From Actinoalloteichus_B caeruleus (GTDB lineage Bacteria > Actinomycetota > Actinomycetes > Mycobacteriales > Pseudonocardiaceae), in assembly GCF_000718005.1 (NCBI RefSeq), contig NZ_JODV01000005.1: a DNA stretch of 64,000 bases; one strand, given 5' to 3'. Shown piece after piece: positions 1 to 7,582 of the stretch. The notes beneath the pieces were generated by a model that searched no databases, had not been told where the DNA came from, and saw only the letters and a list, made by a program, of their open reading frames with translations. How positions within the stretch are numbered: the stretch's first letter is position 1; the number at the start of each line of letters is the position of its first letter. Both the position numbers and the translations under genes were made by a program.

Positions 1-1929
1 GCCCTGAGCGCGGTCGTCCTGACCCAACTCCTGCCGGGCTTGTTATTCGCCCCGGTGGGGGGGATCCTCGCCGACCGGTTCGACCGCCGCAAGGTGATGG
101 TGGTCTGCGACAGCCTGCGATGCCTGTTCTTCCTCTCCATCCCGCTGGTCGGTTCGCTGTCGGACAGCGTGACGGGCCCACTGCTGTGGCTGTTCGTCGC
201 CAACTTCCTCATCGGCTGCTGCGCGCTGCTGTGGATACCCGCGAAGGACTCGGCGATCCCCAACCTGCTGCGCCGGCGGGACCAGGTGGAGACCGCCAAC
301 CAGCTCAGCCTGGTGATGACCTACGGCATCTCCGTGATCAGCGGTGCCGGGTTGTACGCGCTGATCACGGCGATCGGACCGATCCTCCAGCTCGAGAGCG
401 AACTGGGTATCGCCTACATCGCGGTGGTCGTCAACGGTCTGCTCTTCCTCACGTCCGCCATCCTCGTGGCGACCAGGATCCCGGAGCTGTCCCTGCGGCG
501 CAGGGTCGGTGATGAGGCCTCGGGGGAAGCACGGGAGACACCCCAGCCCGCCTCCGAGGGGAGCGACGGCGGCGAGGCCGTGGCCGCGAAGCGGCCAGGA
601 GCGCTGTCAATGCTCCGGGACGGGTTCCGCTTCATCGGCACCACCCCGTTGATCCGCGGTCTGGTCATCGGTGTCATCGGTGCGGTGGCCGCGGGGGGCG
701 CCGTCGTCGCCACCGCCCAGCTCTACTCCAACAGCCTCTCCGCCGGTGACACCGGGTACGGCCTGTTGTTCGCCGCCATCTTCCTCGGGCTGGCCGGTGG
801 CATGGCGGGTGCGCCCAAGTTCGCGCAACGCATCCCGCACAACCGGCTCTTCGGCTCGGCCATCGTCGGGGCCGGCCTGGCCCTGTTCCCGGTGGCGCTG
901 GCCCCGCACCTGTGGATCGCGCTCCTGGTGGTCCCACTGGTTGGGGGATTCGCCGGTGTGGCCTTCCTGACCGGTCTCACCATCATCGGCACCCAGGTGG
1001 ACGACGCGGTCCGGGGACGGACCGTCGCGATGGTCCAGTCGCTGCTGCGGGTGGTGCTCGTGGGCGCCCTGGCGCTCGTGCCGACCCTGCTGGCGATCCT
1101 GCGGCCACGGACGCTGTCCTTCTTCGGGGCCCAGGTCGAGGTCGACGCCACCCGGCCCATCCTGCTTGGGGCCGGAGTCGTGGCCGCCGTGCTCGGGGTG
1201 GTCGCCTACCGCCAGATGGACGACCGGCGCAGCCGGCCCATCCTCGCCGACCTGCGAGCCGTCTTCCGGTCCAGGCGGGAGGGCAACGGCCTCCTGATCG
1301 CCGTCGAGGGGGACACGGCGGTGGACACCGCCGAGCAGGCGCGGCGGCTCACGGACTGGTTGACCGCCGGCGGCAACCGGGTGGTGCTCGCCGCTGACCC
1401 GGCGTTGGACGAGCAGCGCCTGCGCAACGTGCTCAAGTCAGTCGAGGTCTCGGGTGCTCGGGCCAACGCGCTGGTAGCGGCGGCCGTGCGCAGCGATGTG
1501 GTGGAGCAGGTGGTCCGCCCCGCGCTCGACGGGGGCGCCGTCGTGGTGATGGAACGCTACGTGGACAGCCCGCTGGCCCACTTCGGCGCGGCGGCGGGAC
1601 TGGCCCAAGGCGAACTCGAGGGGCTGGGGGACTGGGCGACCGGGCGCCTCCACGCGGACATCACGGTGCTGCTCGACCGGGAGCCCCGTTCGGACGGGGG
1701 GGCCGGCACCGAGGACCTCAAGCACAACTGGCAGGTGAAGCGGCTGCTGGGAGAGATGGCGGCCGCCAATCCCGACCGCTACCTGGTGGTTGACGCGGAC
1801 GGCAGTGAGGACGAGATCGAGCGGCGTGTCCGCGAGTCGGTGGGGCGCGTGCTGCGGGACCGCCGCTTCCGGATGATCAGCGACTCCCAGGGGTACGAGG
1901 GGCGGACGGTCTCGCTGCCGGAGGCCTGA
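1..1929 (+). CDS. MFS transporter fused to a degenerate thymidylate kinase-like domain (5' partial)
   Basis: The reading frame is open from base 1, so the N-terminus lies outside the window. The first ~400 residues form the multi-helix core of a major facilitator transporter, with a cytosolic loop motif GGILADRFDRRKV near the start. From about residue 420 the sequence resembles thymidylate kinase (Tmk), which phosphorylates dTMP: it has an ERYVDSPLAH segment matching the DRY region. The expected P-loop (EGxxGxGKST) reads EGDTAVDTAEQ, so the phosphate-binding Lys and glycines are gone. MFS-Tmk fusions are known in actinobacteria upstream of holB, as here. I infer that this kinase domain is not an active nucleotide kinase and may be regulatory or vestigial. 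The transporter substrate is unknown. A GC-rich hairpin follows the stop codon. Confidence 0.85.
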   Translation, partial: ALSAVVLTQLLPGLLFAPVGGILADRFDRRKVMVVCDSLRCLFFLSIPLVGSLSDSVTGPLLWLFVANFLIGCCALLWIPAKDSAIPNLLRRRDQVETANQLSLVMTYGISVISGAGLYALITAIGPILQLESELGIAYIAVVVNGLLFLTSAILVATRIPELSLRRRVGDEASGEARETPQPASEGSDGGEAVAAKRPGALSMLRDGFRFIGTTPLIRGLVIGVIGAVAAGGAVVATAQLYSNSLSAGDTGYGLLFAAIFLGLAGGMAGAPKFAQRIPHNRLFGSAIVGAGLALFPVALAPHLWIALLVVPLVGGFAGVAFLTGLTIIGTQVDDAVRGRTVAMVQSLLRVVLVGALALVPTLLAILRPRTLSFFGAQVEVDATRPILLGAGVVAAVLGVVAYRQMDDRRSRPILADLRAVFRSRREGNGLLIAVEGDTAVDTAEQARRLTDWLTAGGNRVVLAADPALDEQRLRNVLKSVEVSGARANALVAAAVRSDVVEQVVRPALDGGAVVVMERYVDSPLAHFGAAAGLAQGELEGLGDWATGRLHADITVLLDREPRSDGGAGTEDLKHNWQVKRLLGEMAAANPDRYLVVDADGSEDEIERRVRESVGRVLRDRRFRMISDSQGYEGRTVSLPEA

Positions 1930-1944
1930 GCCGCCGGGTCCGTT

Positions 1945-1979
1945 CGCGAGGGGCTCGCCCGCTCCGGGGGCCCCTCGCG
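1945..1979 (+). terminator. GC hairpin after the MFS/Tmk-like gene
   Basis: A perfect 9-bp inverted repeat (CGCGAGGGG / CCCCTCGCG) with a 17-nt loop begins 16 nt after the stop codon of the upstream gene. There is no T-tract, which is common for actinobacterial terminators. Confidence 0.5.
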
Positions 1980-1999
1980 GGGGACTGCACAATGTGGGG

Positions 2000-3244
2000 A
2001 TGACTGGGAGCGTGGAAGCCGTCCTCGGCCAGCCGGCGGTTCCCACCACCGGTGTCTGGGCGGAGGTCGTGGGCCAGCGGTCGGTGCTGGCCGAGCTGTA
2101 CGCCGCCGCGGTCGCCGCGGCCGGGGCGGTCTCCGGCGGAGGGACTGGCGGGGGCGCCATGACCCACGCCTGGCTGTTGACCGGCCCCCCGGGCTCCGGG
2201 CAGACGACGGTGGCGCGGGTGTTCGCCGCCGCGCTCCAGTGCGTCGTCCCCGGCCCGGTACCCGGGTGCGGAGCCTGCCAGGGGTGCCGTACCGCGCTCG
2301 CCGGGACCCACGCGGACCTGCGGATCGTCGCGCCGGACGGGTTGTCGATCTCGGTCGCCGAGATGCGCGCTCTCGTGCAGACGGCGGCCAGGCGACCCAC
2401 CGCCGGCCGCTGGCAGGTGGTGTTGGTGGAGGACGCGGACAGGTTGACGGAGGGGGCGGCGAACGCGCTGCTCAAGGCGGTGGAGGAACCAGCGGAGCGG
2501 ACGGTGTTCCTGCTGTGCGCCCCCTCGGACCACCCCGACGACGTCCCGGTGACCATCCGGTCCCGATGCCGGCCGCTGGCGCTGGGTACCCCCCGCCCAG
2601 CGGAGATCGCCAGGGCACTGCGTGACCACGACGGAGTGGACCCCGAACTCGCCGACTGGGCTGCTTCGGTGTGCGGGGGCCACGTGGAGCGGGCACGTCG
2701 CCTGGCGGCGGACGAGGCCGCCAGGCAGCGTCGTGCGGCGGTGCTGGCGATACCCACCGCGCTCCACCGGTCCGCCGACGTGTTCCGGTGCGCGGACGAG
2801 CTGGTCAAGGCCGCTGAGACCGACGCGGTCGAAGCCAACGAGATCCGGAACGAGGAGGAGAAGGAGGCGCTGCGCACGGCGATGGGCGCCGGCGGAACGG
2901 GGAAGGGCACCGCCGCGGCGACCAGAGGAGCGAACGCCGCCGTCCGGGAGCTGGAGAAGCGGCAGAAGTCCCGGACCACCCGCACCCAGCGTGACTCGCT
3001 GGACCAGGCGCTGATCGACCTCACGGCCTTCTACCGGGACGTACTCGTCCTCTCGGCCGGGGCGGCGGTGCCGCTGAACCACCCGGACCGGGAGGCGGAC
3101 AGCCGGTCGGCGGCGGCGCGGTGGACGCCGGAGTCGACGCTGCGCCGGCTGGAGTCGGTACTGGAGTGCCGGGACGCGCTCGCCGCGAACGTCAAACCGC
3201 GCATCGCCGTGGAGGCCATGCTCATGGTGCTGTGGCGCGGCTGA
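2000..3244 (+). CDS. holB: DNA polymerase III subunit delta'
   Basis: Encodes a clamp-loader subunit that, with tau/gamma and delta, loads the beta sliding clamp at replication forks. The N-terminal half is an AAA+ fold with a P-loop-like GPPGSGQTT in which the usual Lys is Gln. A zinc-module-type Cys cluster (CVVPGPVPGCGACQGC) follows, then VLVEDADRLTEGAANALLKAVEEP, typical of the delta'/gamma family. Loss of the P-loop Lys fits a delta' subunit, which need not hydrolyse ATP. A CACAAT -10-like hexamer lies 12 nt before ATG 2000, favouring a leaderless start there; GTG 1994 in the same frame is the alternative. Length (~414 aa) is normal. It sits just before tRNA-Thr. Confidence 0.9.
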   Translation: MTGSVEAVLGQPAVPTTGVWAEVVGQRSVLAELYAAAVAAAGAVSGGGTGGGAMTHAWLLTGPPGSGQTTVARVFAAALQCVVPGPVPGCGACQGCRTALAGTHADLRIVAPDGLSISVAEMRALVQTAARRPTAGRWQVVLVEDADRLTEGAANALLKAVEEPAERTVFLLCAPSDHPDDVPVTIRSRCRPLALGTPRPAEIARALRDHDGVDPELADWAASVCGGHVERARRLAADEAARQRRAAVLAIPTALHRSADVFRCADELVKAAETDAVEANEIRNEEEKEALRTAMGAGGTGKGTAAATRGANAAVRELEKRQKSRTTRTQRDSLDQALIDLTAFYRDVLVLSAGAAVPLNHPDREADSRSAAARWTPESTLRRLESVLECRDALAANVKPRIAVEAMLMVLWRG

Positions 3245-3385
3245 CCTGACCGAGCTCCCGGTGTGCGGGGCACTGGCCCCGCTGCCTCGGACGGGGCGCG
3301 GGCGGACCCGCCTGCCTCCTCCCGGTGGGCAGGCACGAGGTCGCCGGAATACCGACCCCGCTCGTCCCGGTCGCTCCCCGTTCGC

Positions 3386-3391
3386 TAGACT
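3386..3391 (+). promoter_or_regulatory. -10 box of tRNA-Thr
   Basis: TAGACT lies 28 nt upstream of the mature tRNA 5' end, consistent with a sigma-70-type -10 element. No clear -35 was seen. Confidence 0.45.
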
Positions 3392-3413
3392 GTTCGTGCT
3401 GTGCCCGCAGCGC

Positions 3414-3487
3414 GCCGCCTTAGCTCAGTCGGCCAGAGCGACGCACTCGTAATGCGTAGGTCGAGGGTTCGATTCCCTCAGGCGGCT
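3414..3487 (+). tRNA. tRNA-Thr (anticodon CGU)
   Basis: A full cloverleaf can be folded by eye. The acceptor stem is GCCGCCT paired with AGGCGGC, with discriminator T. The D arm is GCTC...GAGC, the anticodon arm is ACGCA-CTCGTAA-TGCGT with anticodon CGT, and the T arm is GAGGG-TTCGATT-CCCTC. No CCA is encoded. It reads the ACG codon. A strong hairpin terminator follows directly, and a more A/T-rich accessory island starts beyond it. Confidence 0.97.
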
Positions 3488-3492
3488 CAGCC

Positions 3493-3524
3493 CGAAGCCC
3501 AGGTCTCCCGAGGCCTGGGCTTCG
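3493..3524 (+). terminator. tRNA-Thr terminator hairpin
   Basis: A perfect 11-bp stem (CGAAGCCCAGG / CCTGGGCTTCG) with a 10-nt loop starts 6 nt after the tRNA 3' end. Confidence 0.75.
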
Positions 3525-3694
3525 TCGCGTTCGGGGGCTCTCGTCGGGTAGGAGATCGATGGGACGGGTCCGGCTGCGACGGGCTTGGCCGCTGATCGCG
3601 GCGACGCCTTCCCGACGGCGCTCGCGGCGAGCCCTACGCCGCCCGATCGGCACGCATCGGTACCACCGCCACCTCGGTCCTCACGCGTGACCGC

Positions 3695-4183
3695 TCAGAA
3701 CCGCAGCACGATCCAGTGCGCGAGTACGGGCGAGACATCCCCAACGACATCCAGCTGAGGACCGTAGTTGTACCCAAGTGCGATGAGTGCGATGGCAAGA
3801 AATGCGCGGAACGAACGAAAGCTGGGATTGGGGTATATCCAGGAGTGGGTGTGGAACATCACTAGGACCAGGCCCGCGGTGACAACCGGTAGCAGTGCCC
3901 ACTCCCACCACGTGAGCCGCATGTCGTTGACCAGATGGGAGTAGGCGGCCGCTGTGACGAACAGGGTGAGGAACAGAGTGGCTCCCGCGTACCGGAATAT
4001 GCGGTAGTGGAACACTCCGTGATCGCGCTCGTAGTAATTGACATCCCCGTGGATGTCACGCGCCTGCACGACGTTGGTCACGTCGCCCGAGTAATGGTTG
4101 ATGTGGGCGAATTCCTCGTCGTCATCCTCGTCCGCGCAGTCGTCCTCGTCCTCGTCCTCGTACTCGTACTCGTACTCTCGCAT
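3695..4183 (-). CDS. Small acidic membrane protein with an RHIM/BASS-like amyloid motif
   Basis: 162 residues. Residues 3-25 are an almost uninterrupted Glu/Asp/Tyr tract. Residues 36-48 read TNVVQARDIHGDV, which resembles the short RHIM-like amyloid signalling motifs reported in bacterial NLR-type immune proteins and their effectors (consensus roughly N-V-V-Q-A-x-D-I-H-G-x-V). Three hydrophobic stretches follow (about 65-85, 93-110, 127-142), so the protein is probably membrane-embedded with the motif on one side. The start is ATG 4183, with only a weak upstream purine stretch. The gene is visibly richer in A/T than its neighbours. No partner receptor, NLR or second motif copy is visible nearby. 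A role as a motif-triggered membrane effector is inference. No enzymatic domain is recognised. Confidence 0.6.
   Translation of the reverse strand: MREYEYEYEDEDEDDCADEDDDEEFAHINHYSGDVTNVVQARDIHGDVNYYERDHGVFHYRIFRYAGATLFLTLFVTAAAYSHLVNDMRLTWWEWALLPVVTAGLVLVMFHTHSWIYPNPSFRSFRAFLAIALIALGYNYGPQLDVVGDVSPVLAHWIVLRF
4141..4176. repeat. Hexanucleotide microsatellite encoding the acidic tract
   Basis: Three copies of CGTCCT followed by three of CGTACT in perfect tandem. On the minus strand they encode Glu-Tyr and Glu-Asp dipeptides at the N-terminus of the RHIM-like protein. Unit gain or loss would change tract length without shifting frame. Confidence 0.85.
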
Positions 4184-4681
4184 CGCCTGACCCGTACTCG
4201 TCGCTGGTCTCGAGCCGCCGTGCGCGAACGGCCGGGGCCTGGGAGCAATCGTGCCAGCGGCGCCCCTGACGTGGGACTTGGTCGCACAGCTTCACCAGAT
4301 CGGGGCATTCGTCCTCGGCGGCACGTGGCCGACAGCCGGGGCAGCGGGAGCGAGGGGGTCTCCTGTTCCCTGTCCGCAGGGGAAATGTCGGGGTGGTGTG
4401 GCTCGGTGAATTCCGTCCCGGGCGGTATGGGTGTGTGATGAGCCGTAGGCGGGCCGGGGACGTGCGACCTGGTCCAGTAGGTGTGCTGTTCGCTGGGCGG
4501 ATCACGATTGCGGAGAATCGCGTTGCCCCGGAGCCGGTTCATCCTCGGGTACGTCGTTTCCTGACGAGGTGGTTCCTCCTTGTCGTGAGGGATTTCCGCG
4601 CTTCCTCCCGCTGATACGGCGTCAGCTGGCCACCACCGACGCCGCGTGACACGGAATGCGTTGCCGGGTCCGGGTCTCAGG
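4184..4681. other. Gene-poor stretch; possible small Cys-rich ORF on the minus strand
   Basis: No confident gene. On the minus strand a frame open from 4505 downwards contains, at about 4250-4375, CPGCRPRAAEDECPDLVKLC followed shortly by PRQGRRWHDC. This looks more protein-like than a random shadow (paired Cys, acidic and aromatic residues), but I cannot name the family and the start is unclear. It runs out of frame with the RHIM-like gene just before that gene's ATG. It could be a small Zn-binding-type protein or a remnant. Confidence 0.25.
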
Positions 4682-5359
4682 TCACGGGTTCAGGCGGAGG
4701 GTCTCCACCAGCTGCTCGGGGTCCTCGTGGCGGACGAGCAGGGAGGAGCCGTCCACGAAGGTGAACCCCAGGAACCACTCGGGAAGCGCGGCGCGGCCGA
4801 GCGGCGCCGCCGAGACCGACCGGAGCTCCGGACGGTCCACCTCGTGCAGGGCGACGACGCCACGTTCACCGGCCCCACCCCGCACCTGGCGCAGCAGGCC
4901 GCCGAGACGGCCCGCGAAACCGGCTTCGTGCCCCCCGGGTGAGGCCTGGGCCGGCTCGCCGCTCGCCACCTCGCCCGCCTCCACCAGCACCGCGAGCCGG
5001 CGGTTGGACAGGGCGAGGCGACAGCGTGCGCCGGCGTGGGTCAGCGCGTCGCCCAACCGGACCGCGTGGTCCCCGGGGTCCACCCCGGTGATCCACCCCC
5101 ACATCGCCGGGTCGTGGGCCCACTCGTCGTCCGACCACCCGCCGGCCGCCAGTGGGGCGGTGAGCGCGGGTCGCGCGATGTCGGTGTTGGTGGCGAGCGC
5201 GCTTGGCGCGGTGGGGCGGTGGGGCAGGTGGGTTCGGCCGCCGAGGCTCGACCCCAGGTGCCCGGCGCCGGGGCCACCGAGCACGGCGAGCAGCAGTTCG
5301 CCCCGTTCGGCCCGGGTCCAGGTTCGGGACAGCGCTCGTGCGGTGAGTTCGCGGGACAC
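4682..5359 (-). CDS. Uncharacterised protein, last gene of the type VII-type operon
   Basis: 225 residues with no family I can name. It is soluble-looking, without a signal peptide or membrane helix. It is rich in Gly/Ala/Leu and carries a Trp-rich patch (GWSDDEWAHDPAMWGW) in the middle. It starts at GTG 5359, 36 nt after the preceding minus-strand gene, and ends the five-gene operon with the YbaB-like, EspC-like and WXG-like proteins. That position suggests an accessory or protective role for the secreted or membrane product upstream, but this rests on context only. Confidence 0.6.
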   Translation of the reverse strand: MSRELTARALSRTWTRAERGELLLAVLGGPGAGHLGSSLGGRTHLPHRPTAPSALATNTDIARPALTAPLAAGGWSDDEWAHDPAMWGWITGVDPGDHAVRLGDALTHAGARCRLALSNRRLAVLVEAGEVASGEPAQASPGGHEAGFAGRLGGLLRQVRGGAGERGVVALHEVDRPELRSVSAAPLGRAALPEWFLGFTFVDGSSLLVRHEDPEQLVETLRLNP

Positions 5360-5395
5360 CAGGAGGTTCCGTTCTGGTTCGGGGTCGGGTGCGGG

Positions 5396-6112
5396 TCAGG
5401 AGGACGCGAGGGCGAGCATTCGGCGGGCAGCCGCCTCGGTCCGGCCGGGGGCGGCGAGTTCGAACGCGGACCCGTCGTCGAGGACGACACGCAGGTAGTG
5501 CGGGGGGACGCCGCTGCTGCCGCCGCCCTGCTTCCTCGCCACCACCCCCACCGACCGGACCCGACTGGCCGGCAGTTCCACCCGTGCGGTGGCGAGAGGC
5601 AGACTGCCCCGGAGGGGTGGCGCTGCCGGGTCCCCGTTGCCGAGGATGCCGGTGCCGAAGCGTCGGGCCCGGTCGAGCAGGCCGGTGCCCGCCTCCGCGG
5701 GTGTTCCGCTCGTGGAACCGGTCGCCTCGGTGCCGGAGGGCAGGAAGGAGAGCAGGGCCAGCCGGGTGGAGGTGAGGAACCAGTGGTCACCCGGAGCGAG
5801 TGTGTCCACCCCACTGAGGGTGGACACCGCGAGGCACTCCGGACCCGGGCCGGTGACCAGGGTGGTGGGCACCTGGCCAGGGTCGGAGCTGAGGTTGTCG
5901 TTGCCGGAGAGGGCGTCCACCAGCCCGAGGAGCGCGCCTCCCGCCGCGCCGCCGACGGCGCCGGACGTCCTGGCGAGCCAACCCCGCCGAGGCGCGCCGT
6001 GTTCGTCCATGCCCGCGACGTCGAACCGCAGCCGGGCCCCGAGGGGCGTCGCGAGCCGGATCCGTTCGCTCGGCGCGCACCAGGTGTGCCGTGCCGCGAG
6101 CACCTCTACCAC
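5396..6112 (-). CDS. Uncharacterised protein overlapping the WXG-like gene
   Basis: 238 residues. A glycine/alanine-rich segment (SGAVGGAAGGALLGLVDAL) lies near residues 50-70 and could be a short membrane-inserting or glycine-zipper helix. The rest looks like two beta-rich PH-like or barrel-like halves (LTSTRLALLSFLP; HYLRVVLDDGSAFELAAPG), possibly a bacterial PH-type fold. It starts at GTG 6112, overlapping the stop of the WXG-like gene by 7 bp, so translation is probably coupled. Function is unknown. Being bound to a WXG-type gene suggests a cognate partner, such as a chaperone or immunity-like protein, but this is speculative. Confidence 0.6.
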   Translation of the reverse strand: MVEVLAARHTWCAPSERIRLATPLGARLRFDVAGMDEHGAPRRGWLARTSGAVGGAAGGALLGLVDALSGNDNLSSDPGQVPTTLVTGPGPECLAVSTLSGVDTLAPGDHWFLTSTRLALLSFLPSGTEATGSTSGTPAEAGTGLLDRARRFGTGILGNGDPAAPPLRGSLPLATARVELPASRVRSVGVVARKQGGGSSGVPPHYLRVVLDDGSAFELAAPGRTEAAARRMLALASS

Positions 6113-7245
6113 TGGAATCCCCGTTCCTGGGCGGCTCGTCGTTCCTCAGCGGAGGGTTCGGGTGTCGCCGCGTCATGGGCGAGTTCCGCGCCCTGCTCGA
6201 TCGCGGCCGAGGTGAGCTGGTCGCCCGCCGCGGCCATCGCCGCTCCGCTGGTCCTGCTCTGACCGCCGAGCGCGTTCCGCAACACGGCCTCGCTGATGTT
6301 GGTGGCCAGCGCCTGGGTGCCCTCGACGCCGGCGGAGAACCGGTTGCCCGTGGTGGACGCGAGCGTGCTCCCATCGGCCCTCGTGAAGATGTTGACCAAC
6401 GGGTTCCCGTCGACGCGCCGCATCGCGAACCGCTGCGCGGCGTTGCCGCTTCGCAGCGACCCCGCCTGGTTGACGAGGTCCCGGAAGGGGCCCCGCAGTC
6501 GAGTGAGCAGCGCCTCCAGCCTGCGCACCAGCTGCCCGATCCGCTGTTGCAGCCTGGTGACCCTCATGGTGAGCCGGATCCCGGTGCTCCCGACCTGGAT
6601 GGTGGTGGTCACGTTCGCGGCGGCGACCGAGGCTCCGGCGGTGATCCAGGCCGCCGCGAGCGCGGCCAACCAGGAGACGATCAGCCCGATGACCAGTTCG
6701 GTGATGAGCTGGATGGTGAACTCGACGAAGGCGTCGAACAGGTCGGCGACCAGGTCCAGGACCTGCCGCAGGTCGCGGATGTCGGCGGCGAGGGCGGCGA
6801 CGCCCTCCGCGAATTCCGCGAACCGCGAGCGGAAGGCGTCTCCGGCCTCACCCCGCCACGAGTCCTCCGTGGCCTCGGCTCGTCGACCCTCGGCCTCCGA
6901 GACCTCGTCCAGCCAGCGGGCGACCTGTTCCCAGCCCTCCCCAGTGGCCCGCATCTGCTCCGGGTCGCCGATGGCCCACTCGGCGATCTCCACCAGGGGG
7001 CTGAGCACGATGGACACCAGGAAGCCGAGCCCGTTGCCGACCAGGGCCTGTCCCGGTGACCGGATTGCCTCCAACAGTTCCAGGCGTCCCGTGATGGTCG
7101 CGGCGGTGATCTCGGGCGGTGTGGTCGCGTCCTGGAGGTCCTGGTAGGCCCCGGACCAGGAGCTGCCCCGGGCCGCGGCCTGGCCGAACCAGCCGCGCTG
7201 GTCCGCGTTCTCGTTCAGTTCCTCGAAGCTGGGTGGGCCGGTCAC
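6106..7245 (-). CDS. WXG-like type VII secretion-associated protein with membrane helices
   Basis: 379 residues. The N-terminal part (about 120-200) has the helix-turn-helix pattern of WXG100-type secretion targets, with SWRGEAGDAF as the W-x-G turn. It is followed by strongly hydrophobic helices (ELVIGLIVSWLAALAAAWI) and an amphipathic Arg/Leu-rich coil. The C-terminus (~290-379) matches no toxin domain I can identify. The GTG start at 7245 is set by a 4-bp GTGA overlap with the EspC-like gene; a longer in-frame extension exists but would overlap that gene fully. WXG proteins are exported by ESX-type systems; no ESX ATPase or channel gene is in the window. Confidence 0.7.
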   Translation of the reverse strand: MTGPPSFEELNENADQRGWFGQAAARGSSWSGAYQDLQDATTPPEITAATITGRLELLEAIRSPGQALVGNGLGFLVSIVLSPLVEIAEWAIGDPEQMRATGEGWEQVARWLDEVSEAEGRRAEATEDSWRGEAGDAFRSRFAEFAEGVAALAADIRDLRQVLDLVADLFDAFVEFTIQLITELVIGLIVSWLAALAAAWITAGASVAAANVTTTIQVGSTGIRLTMRVTRLQQRIGQLVRRLEALLTRLRGPFRDLVNQAGSLRSGNAAQRFAMRRVDGNPLVNIFTRADGSTLASTTGNRFSAGVEGTQALATNISEAVLRNALGGQSRTSGAAMAAAGDQLTSAAIEQGAELAHDAATPEPSAEERRAAQERGFQW

Positions 7246-7574
7246 CGCCCACCTCCGCGCAGGGTGTCCCCGATCGACTCCAGCGCGCGGGCCAGGCCGT
7301 CGTCGACGCCGAGGTAGGTGGCGGCGCTCTCCCTGGTCATCTCGGCCCCGGTCCGCAGGAAACCGGCGGCCTGGGTGGCGAGCGCCTCGCACTCCTCCAG
7401 CGCGGAGTGGTATCCGCCGCTGAGGTGCAGCGCGTCCCCGATCGGGCCGAAGCACTGGTCGTCCACCCTGGCGCGGTCGAGTAGCGCACCCAGCTCCTCG
7501 AACTTGTCCGCGAGTCGCTCACTGCCGGCCCCGTGGGCCAGCAGCGCCTCCGGATCGACGTCGAACCCGGTCAC
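7242..7574 (-). CDS. EspC-like type VII secretion protein
   Basis: 110 residues, matching the short helical-hairpin EspC/DUF2580 family (T7SS_ESX_EspC). In place of WXG the turn contains FGPIG (42-46). A YxxxD type VII export signal is visible as YLGVD at 87-91. It lies between the YbaB-like gene (8 bp away) and the WXG-like gene (4-bp overlap), the arrangement common in Pseudonocardiales where these small proteins precede a larger WXG product. It is likely a co-secreted partner of the downstream protein. Confidence 0.8.
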   Translation of the reverse strand: MTGFDVDPEALLAHGAGSERLADKFEELGALLDRARVDDQCFGPIGDALHLSGGYHSALEECEALATQAAGFLRTGAEMTRESAATYLGVDDGLARALESIGDTLRGGGR

Positions 7575-7582
7575 GTCGCCTC

